Assembly: GCA_013399305.1 (NCBI GenBank)
Contig: VXAI01000067.1
Location: forward strand, 2,928,152-2,992,151
Direction: 5' to 3'
Length of the DNA: 64,000 bases
Source of the DNA: Rostratula benghalensis
Lineage: Eukaryota > Chordata > Aves > Charadriiformes > Rostratulidae
Of the stretch, positions 24,180 to 35,217 are shown piece after piece. The notes under the pieces were generated by a model, which worked only from the letters and a program-made list of their open reading frames with translations, was not told the origin of the DNA and did no database searches. Within the stretch, counting starts at the first letter, position 1, and every line of letters starts with the position of its first letter. The translations under genes were made by a program, and so were the position numbers.

Positions 24180-24440
24180 AGTTTGTTTTATATCAAGCAT
24201 TTATTTAAGTGGTTTTCATTGTATTGACATTTTATAATGCCCTCCTAATATTCTTATTATTGATTTTAATACTGCAATGGTATTATTCATGGTGACACCT
24301 ATTGGAAAGCAAGCTTCAATTATATCAATAGATGCTATTATTATAACATTGATAACATTAATATTTGATAGTGGCATAAAATGTGATGCATTGGCAATTA
24401 ACTCATTAATGTAGATATCATTAACCAAAAATGTCAGAGT
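24180..24440. promoter_or_regulatory. Very AT-rich possible conserved element
   Basis: Extremely AT-rich, with many ATTA cores such as 'cattaatgtag' and 'aactcattaatg', yet without simple tandem repeats. Such complex AT-rich sequence is common in deeply conserved elements near developmental genes. A matrix-attachment role is an alternative. Conservation was not tested. Confidence 0.22.
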
Positions 24441-26750
24441 TGTTTTAATGATTTTTCCGCTGCTTTCTTTTAGCAGATTCTCTAATCAGTGGCTCAGTTT
24501 TGTGTTTTTGAATGTGCATTAGCCACAAAAGTTTTTCTGAAAACTAAATAACATTGTTCCTTTTAAATAAGAAAAGATGGGCTTTTTTGGCTCGGGAGAT
24601 ACCATGAGTCTTCAATCAACAGCATTAGTTACAGATGCAGAACATGAAACTCCAGCACAGAATATTCAAAAATAAAAGATTTACCAAAACATAACTGTGC
24701 CTTTTTGCTTGTTGCTTAGCAACCAGAATTGATCCAGCAAAAAAGTCACCTGACTGAGGAATTGCTGGTGGCAATATTGCTCCATCATTTTTCTTTTTCA
24801 CACTAAACTGATGAAGGTTCTATCAGAAACAGCTATTAATTGTTTCTTTCTTTTCTCTCCAGATCCTTAATTATACAGTAGAAACATTTCTATTGCTATT
24901 ACTTAAAGGAAGAGAGCACAACATAAAGCTTCAAAAATTAACAGACTTATTCAAATATGCCTAGATCTAAAAGAACAAATACTGCAAGCTACAACTCACT
25001 GTCAACTCTGCCATCCCAAAATAACAAACACAGTGAACTGTTCTTATAGCAACAGAATAACCATTTTTACCACACCTGCACTGATGGACAATTTGCAATA
25101 ATCTTTTAAAAACCACAGACTAAGAATACTCCTTGTTTTGATGACTCAGTTGGAATTTACCACCACATTTGTCTTGCTTTCATCATTTCTAAACATTAGC
25201 ATTTTCATCTGTTGACTGAAAGCACTTCTGGTCCTCTATAACATATATATAAAACACTTTTGATCTTTTAAAATCCTCCTGTCAACCTGGAATCACACAG
25301 CCTCTTACATTACCTTGTTCTTGTCCTTAATGGTGACCTGCAGTGAACTCTGCACTCCCTACTTTCAGATGTTCAACATCCTTCCTTTGTTAAAAGCTGC
25401 TGATCAAAAAGGAACATTGTGCTCACTGTGTTTCCCTCTATAGCCCCTCACAATCATTTACAGGAATTACACTAAAACACAGGGTATGGACAGCAGCAAT
25501 TTCATTTAACCGCATACCATATTTGTGTTTTGCTTTCCACAATACTTAATTCCTCAAGAAAATAAGAAAAGGGAATGCATCTTTGTACTCATACACTTGG
25601 CCCACCATGAACAGTCAAATGTAATGTTGAGTCCAGGAGTGGCAAAAGATTAATCCGCAAACACCTGAATTGCCTTTTTACCTTTTTTTTTTAAAAAAAA
25701 TCTTTGAAATGAACACTCTATATAAGCTCAGATAACATTTGTCCTTTTAAGAAGTGAAGAAATGTTACCTAAATGGAGCATATATCCCGTTTCACTTTTC
25801 CTCTGTATCATATTCAGATCTGGTAGATGGGCTTTGATGCTGTTTCCCATAATGCCTCCATTCCTCTTTCTGTAAAAGCTTAACAAGGACACAGCATCAG
25901 AGAGTCTTTAGTGGCTAATACCCGACCCCTTTCTCTCACATTACAGCTCCAAGTGACCATTTTCATGCCAAAAGGTCACCAACATCCCCATCCCCATGGA
26001 GCCAATGTGCATCAACCTTCTAACCTTTGCCACCGAGAGATGATAGCTATTTGGGCTGCATTCCCTTCATTACAGATGGTCCATATTTTATATTTAGTGT
26101 GGGAGGTCAAATTTAGGAAAGCAATTTCTCTTAAAGCAAAGAGTTCCAATAATCCAAGTTCTTCTATTGGCTTATGGGTGAGTGGACAGTAATGGGCTTA
26201 TGGGTACCTCTGGATTTTTTCTCTTCACTGGGGAGGGAATTCCATCAATCTAAGTTTTTAGGATTGGGTGGCTACCATTGTTTATTATTCAATGAGCTCT
26301 TATTAGATTGTATCTAAGCACACTACAGCAGGCAGAGAGTATCCTTATAAGCAGTCTTGCAGGCTGGATCAATACCTCAAGGCATTTACAATCTTCTTGA
26401 AACAGATTAAACAATGCTATTTTTTAACTCTGTTTTTAAAGCTTATATGTGGTCATGCTGTTTTATTAGTGACAAAAGCATTCTTCCATTATCATCATTA
26501 ATCACAGTTTTTAATCTACTATTAAAGCAGCTCGCATCTTCATACAGAGACCACCTTTGGTGGAAATAGGTAACCTAACATTTCATGCCAGACCAGAGAA
26601 GTTTTGAGCAAATCCTGAAACCAACAATAAAATTCAAAAGATCAAACTCCAAAATGTTCATTAAAAGATATCTACTCTACATGAAGGGTGAACATTTGGA
26701 TTCCATTTTTATTCTATCTTGTATCCATTTTTGAAAAATGGAACTACTAT
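24441..26750. other. Non-coding stretch, T10A8 tract
   Basis: T10 followed by A8 at 25683-25700. The 11-mer GGCTTATGGGT is directly repeated at 26169-26179 and 26195-26205. ATTA-rich sequence at about 26400-26560 looks enhancer-like but is not called. No gene was seen. Confidence 0.5.
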
Positions 26751-26754
26751 TACA

Positions 26755-26885
26755 GCCCTAACAGTGCAGGTATTTATGCACGTGCTTAACTCATGCACAA
26801 AGTCCCAAGCCAGCAAAACATTTGAGGACATTGTTACAGCCAGTCCTGCTCAGGACAGCATTCAGGCACGTGCTTTACTTGCTAG
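26755..26885. repeat. Likely ancient sauropsid repeat with paired CACGTG
   Basis: GCACGTGCTTAAC at 26778-26790 recurs as GCACGTGCTTTAC at 26866-26878. The first is followed by 'catgcacaaagtccca', and the second is preceded by 'gctcaggacagcattcag'. These strings match the well-known sauropsid repeat built from 'aagcacgtgcttaac' and 'agtcccattgac' units. A decayed copy is the simplest reading. Two canonical CACGTG E-boxes survive and could be functional. Confidence 0.5.
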
Positions 26886-27525
26886 TAGATAATGGGTCCA
26901 TACATAGCATTTGGAGTGCAAGGTAAGAGTTATAATCCATGACACTCTCGAACGATTCTAGTTCTTGAAGGCCAATGCAGTCTATGGCTAAAAATCTCTT
27001 AGTCCTGCAAAACTACTTCAAGACACAAAAGCAGTTTGAAGCTGTCTGTGAATAAGCAATTAAATGCAATTTGCCGTTGTTTCTATGATCATGTTCTCTG
27101 TTAGCCACAAATATTCACAGTATTGTTAGGGAAACTTGAATTTGTCCAAGAATGTATCGCCCAAAGCTTGCTGTTAAAAAAGAAAGCTGGCTACAATCAG
27201 CATGGGGAAGAACTGGTAACAGACTCTTCCTATGGCTTCTGGCTGCTGTACAAAGAAAGCATCCTTAGCCTAAACCCATACCCTTTACATAGTTTATACC
27301 AGCAGTTTCCAGCTTTCTCTTTTAATAGCAGATCCACAGATTAAAAAAGGAGATCCTTAGGCAGATGCTGCAAACAACGAATATTATTTGTGATGAACAC
27401 CCTGGGCTAAAGACAAGACCACAACTGATTTCTGAAAGCAAATTTCCCATATGTTTATTTGCACCTACATTAGTCTTTACCACTTGCTGAAAACTACACA
27501 AAAGGATTTTAAAGCAGCATGGCTG
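26886..27525. other. Non-coding stretch, no gene seen
   Basis: Short open frames only. No repeat or structure was supported. Confidence 0.5.
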
Positions 27526-27533
27526 ATTCCCTG

Positions 27534-27557
27534 GGGAGGTGGCCATAGCCACCTCCC
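27534..27557. repeat. Perfect 10-bp GC-rich hairpin
   Basis: GGGAGGTGGC at 27534-27543 and GCCACCTCCC at 27548-27557 are exact reverse complements separated by the tetraloop CATA. It lies at the edge of a GC-rich patch (27520-27700). As RNA it would be a very stable short hairpin. There is no trailing U-run, and this is a eukaryotic setting, so it is not a rho-independent terminator. Confidence 0.88.
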
Positions 27558-28955
27558 AGCCAGGTGCTGCGCTGGGAACCTGTCCTCCTCCTGCCACAGG
27601 GTGACCGCCACCCCTGCTCACCTCCCAGTACAGAGGGATTGAACACCACAGAGCTTGGCATGCATGGAGGGTCTGGGGAGCAATAAGAGCCAAACTTTAC
27701 AAGCATCTAGAGGGCAACAAGATGCAGCTTTGATGCTGCTGAGGTCTTAAAATAGCCCCTAGCCTCCAGTGCCAGGCTCCTGGGCAGCGGGGAGTATTTC
27801 TAGAGCCCTCTCTGTGTATCAGAGAGGGGGCAAATGGGAAGCATCTGCTAAACACCTTCTTAAGACCATCTTGATCCATTAAAGGAAAAGCTGCAAGGAG
27901 CTTGTACCAGATGTTTGCCTTTAGAGTGCTTGGACACATCTGTGGTTCCAAACTGGACATTTGGAGAGTACAGGATGGGGACTAGTGGTGATGGCACTTC
28001 TGTAAATAACACTGGGCAGAGCTGACCCTTGATATAATCCCACTCTAATCAATAGGGTTATCAGGATTTTTTAAAAGGTGAGCCTGACCAGCTTCACATT
28101 GCATTTCTGTAGTGGCGCAAGGAGAGTTAATTTCTTTGGTCTCTTTTATAAAATCTTCCATTGCCCTTTTTCCCAGCTAAAGCCGTGCCTGCACAAAGTG
28201 TCCATTTCCTCATTTATTAGGCGCAAATATTACAGTTCTGATAATATTTCCATACAACACTCCCATAATCTAAAGCAAGCATAACACAGCAAACGTCTAT
28301 TGATTTTGTCTTCAATACTCTGTTATCCAAAACCTAAACAGGTGCTCCTCGCTGCAACACACTACCACAGTCAATGACCATAGGGATACCTGCATCAAAC
28401 TTAAGGCAGTTATTCAGGTTTTAGGGCTCCAAATCATATTTCAGATTACAGCAGCAGTTTAAGAGCAGGGTACTTTACTCCCCGGGGCCTCACTGCGGGG
28501 CCCTGGGCAGAGCTGTAGTTCAGCAGGTCGGGATTTGGAGGTGGGCCCAGCTGCAGCCACCTGCTGCTGGCAGAGCCCCAGCCCCAGCCACACGAGCCAG
28601 AAGTTGTTCCTGGTGTCACAGAAAGGATCTTTTCACTTTCTTTAACTACTTTGCATTAACTCCTATGCTAATGCAAATTTTTAATATAATTGCTGAACTA
28701 AAATTTATTTCTGTAGTATTTGTGCTACGCACTCTTTGGAACAGAGACTGTCGCTGAGCTTGATGCTCTGCGGGACCTCATGCAGCCAAGCCCTGGTCCC
28801 TGCCAGGGTCTCTCAGCTGCTACCACAACTCACCTTTTCTGATACATTATGCCAATTCCTTGTTTCTTTTGATCTCTTATTCTTACATTCACCAAACAAT
28901 CTCTTAAAAGCTTTACTGTGGAACTAAAACCATCTGCCCTGTGCTTACAGACACA
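27558..28955. other. Non-coding stretch with GC patches
   Basis: GC-richer at about 27560-27690 and 28480-28620, otherwise AT-rich. Open frames are short, except a 123-codon minus frame overlapping the first patch (27322-27693) that has no recognised product. Confidence 0.5.
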
Positions 28956-28959
28956 TTCC

Positions 28960-29270
28960 TGCTTTGGGTCTACACTGTCATCTGTCATAGCTCAACATGG
29001 TTAACATTAAAATGATGCCCTATGAAGGTACGATGGGTGTGGACAGAACCAATTTGTTTATACAATTGTGTTTTGCCACAGAGTAAATTAAGTTACGGGT
29101 TATTCATCAAAATTGAATTACCACAGTGAGAGCTAACAATTTTCCAGACATTGTGACATGAGCACAAAGCGGCCCATGTCAACCACAAGGAATCGCTGTC
29201 GTCTTGCAGGCTCCAGCTGAATTACTTACCAAAATGATTAGACAAAAGCAATCCTCAAAAAGCTGGAAGT
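28960..29270. promoter_or_regulatory. Possible conserved non-coding element
   Basis: Complex sequence without tandem repeats. It contains ATTGTG/CAATTG-type SOX-like strings ('acaattgtg'), 'aaattaagttacgggttattcatc', 'gtgacatgagcacaaag' and 'aatgattagac'. The mixture of motif-like words and isolated CpGs resembles conserved enhancers. Conservation was not tested. Confidence 0.22.
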
Positions 29271-30235
29271 TGCCAGCTCGTGGAAAGCAGTGAAAAATGT
29301 AAAACTGTGTTTATTTCTTACTTAGGGAAGCCAGGAGAAAGGAGAGATTTTTCATGGGTGGGAGGTCCATGGAAGCAGGCAGTGGGGACATCTCAAGGTG
29401 AAGAGGGCTAGTGTCTTGATGGGAGAAGCAGGACTTTTGGCCTGAAATATTGCTGGAAAATCAGATTTTTCAGTTGACCACTTCAGTTTTCCTTGTCAAA
29501 AGTTCTCCTTGAATGAGACTGAACAAGAAATCCCCTCTTTTACCTCACATTTCTTTACATAAAATGGAAATGAAAGTGAGAAAATGATTGTGCTTGAGTA
29601 AAGGAACATTTAGGAGGGCAAGCAGGGTCAAAGAAAGATTTTAGCCCTCACTCAACTCATGCTGCAAAGAACAGAAGATGATTCAAGAAAACGAATCAGA
29701 GTGTGTGAGTAGGGAGATCACCTTCTAACTTATCTTTAGTTTTTTCCTGTGAGAAAGTTTGTTTTGCTAATCATCCTCACTTGAGGGAAAACTGAGGCAT
29801 AAAACCCCTGTTTAAATAGTATTTTAGTTACCTGAAAAAAGGAGTTTAAAGTGTAAAATAGTTTTAAGAACACTGAAATGTCACTCTTGGAAAAAACATA
29901 AAAGTTGAGGGCCTAATTTTTCTCATCATTAACCTATTTTAAGAAAAAAAAAATTATGTTACCCCACTCTTCTTAAGGAAAGAGAAAACAGATAGATTTT
30001 GCAAAAGAACAGATGGTTCCCTATGCTTTCAAAGCAACAGAAAATTCACAAATGTTTGCCAGAAATCTTTCTCTTTTTAAAAAATACAAGATGACATTTT
30101 ATAATTCAATCTCTGATAATAGTTGTATTTCTACCTGCAAAAAGTATCTTGGTCAAAAATATTGTATTAAAGAGTTTGACCTGCTCAATGTCAGAGAAGA
30201 GCAAAGTGGTTGAGTCAAACCACTCTTGAGCTGTG
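29271..30235. other. Non-coding stretch, no gene seen
   Basis: No supported gene or repeat. A 'gagggaaaactgaggcata' string at about 29784 recalls the MIR core but is too short to call. Confidence 0.5.
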
Positions 30236-30239
30236 CTTC

Positions 30240-31200
30240 AGCCCTGAATGAGTGCTCAGTCCATGGGAACAGACTGGGGCTGCCCACTGTAACCACCTGA
30301 GACACAGTGACATCTCCTCCTTGACACCAATTGCTGCAGATTCTTGCACTGCCTGTGGTCTCCCCATCAGAGGAGAGAGATTCATATGGGTGCTGGCTGT
30401 GAGGAGAGAGGAGTTCTTCAGGGAAAGCCCATGGGTCAACCAGCCTCGTGGGCCATTTCTCAGAAGGGAAAATGCCAGGCTAGGGCAGGCACCACCAGCA
30501 CACCTAGGGGTGCCCAGGCACCACCCCTCTAATGCAGGACTTGGGCAGCCCTTCCCTCAGCGGCTCTGCTTTAAGGCTCACAGCCATCGTGTAGTCATAC
30601 GCTGGCTTCCTGAACCACTGCAAACTACTTACAGGTTTCATAAGACCCTTCATTGCAACAAATCCCCAGTCAGAAAAAGCTATTTAGAAGGTTGCTTTAC
30701 TAGGGCTTGGCAGAACAGATTTTGTTTTTAAAGGATAATCATGTGTCATTTCATTGGCAGACAGGATGTTAGAGCTAGAACTAAAAAAGAAAATCAAACA
30801 TGTATCTACCTCAATCCAAATTTTACTCTGGCAAGGCTGCACAGTCTGGGGAGGGAGCATGGGCTGCAGACCTGTACCCTTCTGCACGAACATGAGCATG
30901 AATTGTCTCGGGAATAGCTCAGCCTCAAGCTCGGGGCCACTCTCCACTGGGGGGGTGCAGAGCTGGTCTCCCTGAGGAGCTCACACCCAGTGCCCATGGG
31001 CTGCCTGCCATGGAGGAGACTGGGCTGGGGTCTGCACCACCACCTGAGCCCTTTTGCCTACTACTGGGCTCCTGACTTCCCCTGTAGATGGTTTCCAGTT
31101 GAACGACCAAAGTGTGTTGTGGAGCAGGAGTAGCAGAAGAGCTGCCTGTCCTCCAACGCACTGCCAGGCTGGCTGGGGCACTGTTCAAAACCCTCTAGGT
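30240..31200. other. GC-rich patch with overlapping open frames
   Basis: Frames are open simultaneously in several phases: 30252-30731 plus (159 codons), 30684-30947 minus, and 30925-31188 minus. A short G7 run lies near 30946. No family was recognised and CpG is low. The simultaneous openness points to base composition rather than coding. Confidence 0.5.
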
Positions 31201-32600
31201 CACTGAACCTGGTAAAGCTGTGTCAGACCCTCGCCTGTGACCATGAAACACAAATTCCTTCCCAGTATCGCGCTGGGCTGGTGGCCCAGTGGAAGTGCAA
31301 TGAGCTGTTACCTGCTTTGTTAAGGGCTCCCTCAGGGAACTTAGCTGTTTTGGTTTTTTTTTAAATTTGGGTGGGGTGAGCAGGATTGCTTCTTTGCTCT
31401 GATGGAAATGGGCTTAGGCTATGCAGTATGTATTACTGGATGCCACACTGGTGCCTCAAGAGATGTTGACTGCGCACATTTACATAAATCTAAAAATAAA
31501 TAAATATACTCACAAGCCTCCTCAATCAAAATATGCCACAGACAACTAAAAGATCTTGAATCAAATATTAATGTTGGAGATTTCTCCAGCCATTTTGTAA
31601 TGCTTCCAGCTATCTTTATTACACGATGCATAATGCACTGCCTTATTTTAGTCCTCAGCTATCAGGAGTATCATCTTTTTGATGGCCTCAAACTGGCTTA
31701 ATAAAACTGGTCCTCCTTTGTGTGCACAGGAGCAAGTGCTTAAGATGGAGATGTGCTAGTCAGCACCTGCAGGCTGTGGCAGTGGCCATCAGGACCACGT
31801 TTGCTGAGCCTCAAGAAGGAATTGTTACTCATGAAAGGCCTGTTACCCTGGCCCAGGTAAGTGCCCTGTCGCATGCCTTATCCTGTCACAGGTTCACTTG
31901 AATGCTTTCCCACATATCTAAAATTTGTCCTCAATTGACATTGCTACATATCATATCTGTTAATTTTTTTTGGCCTCAAATATTTTTTTGTGCTTTTTAC
32001 CTTCTCCAGTTTCCCCACTATTAAATGTACTGAGTAGTTACTTCTTTGCTGCATTGTGTCCTTTTCCCTACCTTAAAATTATATTCCCTACATTCACTAC
32101 ATAAAGCTCCATATCTCACGGAAGGGTTTCAGATTTGTGTTTTCTAAATAAAAGAGGATGTGATATTATACTTAGCGGCAGCAACCACAAGAGAAAATGA
32201 ATTTGCTTAAAAAGAATCCCATGCAATTCCCTTGCAAATATGAGATTTGCAACATCACTATGGGAACAAAACCAAGTCACCCGGCTTTCTAAATTTAATG
32301 AGGTTCAAATGTCCAAGGGCACCAGCTTTCAGGGGAAGAAACAATGTCAGAGCATGCAGAGAAAAGGATAGTGTTTCTTAAGTAAAGGAAAGAAAATATC
32401 TTGAAAGAGGTTTACCCCTTGAAGTGAATCAGCTGAAGTTACTGGTAAAGAGCGAAAGGCAGGCAGCTGTGAGTGTTCAAAGGGGATTAGATTCTTCCAC
32501 AGATTGTGACTTTTAAGTTCAATCACTGCAATATTATTTATGACAGTTATAGGCCTATATGGCAATATCTCAAGAAGAAGAGTGATTCATCAATTCCAAC
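31201..32600. other. Non-coding stretch, no gene seen
   Basis: Mostly AT-rich with unremarkable short frames. Confidence 0.55.
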
Positions 32601-32616
32601 ACTGTTTCTTCCACAG

Positions 32617-32656
32617 ACGGAGCTGCAATGCAGCATATCACAAGCCACAACATTAG
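32617..32656 (+). other. Candidate 40-nt micro-exon
   Basis: A good acceptor ('cactgtttcttccacag', ending at 32616) is followed 40 nt later by a strong donor (TTAG|GTAGGT, at 32656/32657). One phase is open throughout (reads TELQCSISQATTL). The match to splice consensus is good on both sides, but such pairs arise by chance in long introns and no partner exon was found. Forty nt would shift the reading frame in a coding transcript. Confidence 0.15.
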
Positions 32657-35100
32657 GTAGGTAGCAAGAAATCTTCAAAACCAGGAATGATGCAAAGTCT
32701 ATTCTATCAGCTTAAAGTTTTCTATTGCCTCCGGTGAGACTTGGAGAAAGGCAGCGATTGAAAACAGTTTTATTTGCCAGAAACTCCTTTTACTGAAGAT
32801 GGGATTCTCTAGTGGATTACTAAAACCGAACAACAGATAGACCCTGGAGCATTTCAGTGCTTTCTCTGCAGAGCTCCCCACCCAGCTCAGCCCCTGGGGT
32901 CAACAGAGGCACATTTTCTTACTACCCTGTAGCCATTAGGCAGGCTCAATATAAAGCTTTCTCAAAACCAACAGACCTCACCTCATATTTATTATTTGCA
33001 GCTATACCAGCTGCTTCAATGCTAGTACACAAATACCGACCTAGACTAATGCCTCTCTCATGCAACAGCTGGGCAACATGACTTCCTTCAGCAACACCCG
33101 AACTCTCTCTTCCGTGCTTACCTACTCTTTTCCCACCTGTGGCAAGATAGAAGTGCGGCTCTTTGCACACTTCTTGTGAGTGCAAGTGGGATTTGCCATA
33201 AAGCTTTAGCCTGGGTTCAGTCTGAGAGTCGCTCAGTGCATTATCCACACATCAATTAGGACTTCTGAAATGTAAGCCACTGTGGGAAATCACGTGGTAT
33301 CCTCTGAGAAAGATACACAGCCGCTTCAAATGTAGCACATATTTATTCTTTCTTCAGGTAAATCCATGTCTGCAATCTTATAGTAAAATTAAGTCTGTGC
33401 TCACCATTGTCCTTATGTTCTACCATTCCTTCTCCAAATATTTACACTTGTTTCCTCTGTTTGATATATAATACACCACCACTGTAAAGCAAACATATAA
33501 GTGGTGCACCTCCTTTTAATACTACATCTATCTTCTGCTAGATAGCAGCAGATGACCAGGCCTCTGCAGGCAATTTGTCAGTGAAGAAGATGCAGTGATG
33601 CGTTTAGAGATGTTACAATGCTTTTGTTTTATTTATGTGTATTCATATTAATTCCAGAACAGAGGTGCCACAACAGTAGCTGGGGCAATTCCCCCTAGCA
33701 GGAACCTCAGGCCAGTGGCTCTCCCTGTTCCCAGTGATAAATGTACAAGACACCAGCCCAGAGAAGACAGCAAGTTCTCCTGCACTTGTAGAGCCCTTTC
33801 TACCTGCTCTGATGGCTCCCTACCAAACACTTTATCATGAACTGATAATACAATATATCTTCCCCAAACTGGCCGTTTGCTCACACATAAGAAAAAAACC
33901 CCGGGTAATAGTGACACCTGGTGACATCTATTGTTTTGCTTACACCTACCTCTTTTTCCAAATATACTGTTTTCACTGAAAACTCCCAGCCTATGCTAAG
34001 TGATCAGGGGTAGAACTATAAAACGAACACCCAAGTGTAAAAAAAATTGGATCAATGTCTTATTCTTTGCTTGGTTTTTCTTTTTGACACTGCTAACCTT
34101 CATCATATGGTTTACCCAATGTATAGTCACGTTCAAGGAAATGTACCAGTGACCACATGGTCCAACTGGAAAAGAAATTTGTACCTAGACACTAACATAA
34201 AATGACAAAGGAATTAGGCTGCCATCAGTTAAGCCCTTTTTCTGTAGTCCACATTTCCTGAGCTAAGGACTCCATGTTCATTGGAAGGGATTCTGCAGAC
34301 TAAACAATGAGAAGATAGAAAATTATTCTGATTTACAAAACCCAAACACCTAAACTTCCAAGATGTCTTGTAAAGTTTCTCTGCCAACAGGTCTCAAAGT
34401 GACCTAATTTTTGTATTAAATAAGATGAAAAAAGCTAGATGGATCAGGAGGAGACTAATAATAACTGATACTATTAGACATTGATCCCCGCTTTCTCAAA
34501 GTGTTTGCTGGGGAGCACAGGGATTATGGTCACATACTCTGATGTTCTGGGTCTGTAAGTTATCATTTGTGCCCATTATTAAATTAGCTCACTACTGCGG
34601 TGGAAATCACTACTTCTCTTCTCTGGTAACTACGCTATGAGTCATCAAGGCCACGGACTGCATAAAGTCCTATTGGAAAGTCCTGTGAAAATTGGGTGGT
34701 GAAAAATAAACACATCTTTCTGACTCAGAGGGGAGTAACGTGGAAGGGAAATTAGTTTATACCTTTAATATAGATATGTTCACAAAACAGTATGGGGAAG
34801 AAAGCAAAATGTCAGTGCAGATACAATAATATAAACGACATTTCCAAGCTTTGACCACTTAACTATTTCCCAAGGGATATTTTTACTGGTATTTGGTTGA
34901 ACAGTCATTATGCTTCCTGTTATGAACTGGTTAATGATAAGCTTATAATGTGGTTATGGGAAAGGAGAAAATAAAATAATGAAGTGCATCTCAGCAGAAA
35001 GGAAAAGGAGAGAACGGGCAGGCACAAAACCATCTCTTTCTTTTCTTAATCACACCAACCATTTTTTCTGTAATTCCCTTATTTCCTTGCTCTTGCACCA
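32657..35100. other. Non-coding stretch, no gene seen
   Basis: No supported gene, RNA or repeat. Open frames of 60-100 codons are present on both strands with no recognisable product. Confidence 0.5.
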
Positions 35101-35107
35101 ACCTCAG

Positions 35108-35217
35108 ATGCTACCAGTCCTTTCAGGAATACGATGAAGATGAGCAGATGTGTCATGTTGCCCATGCTTCAGTCTCTAAGCAAAAGCACAGCCTGTGTGC
35201 ACAGCGCAGCAGATCAG
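35108..35217 (+). other. Candidate 110-nt coding exon, unknown gene
   Basis: A pyrimidine-rich acceptor ('ttatttccttgctcttgcaccaacctcag') ends at 35107, and a CAG|GTACCA donor follows at 35217/35218. The phase starting at 35109 is open across the exon; its 36 codons begin CYQSFQEYDEDEQMCHVAHA. The exon would be entered in phase 2 and left in phase 1. The acidic/aromatic start and two-fold codon use look protein-like. No homologous family was recognised, and no flanking exon with matching phase was identified. A second phase is also open (ATG at 35134). It could equally be a chance splice-bounded frame. Confidence 0.22.

Noticed and set aside
29776..29810. 'gagggaaaactgaggcata', a third MIR-like core
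   Set aside because: Only about 20 bp agree and the flanking MIR order is missing.
30252..31188. 159-codon plus frame and several minus frames
   Set aside because: Same compositional explanation; no recognised product.
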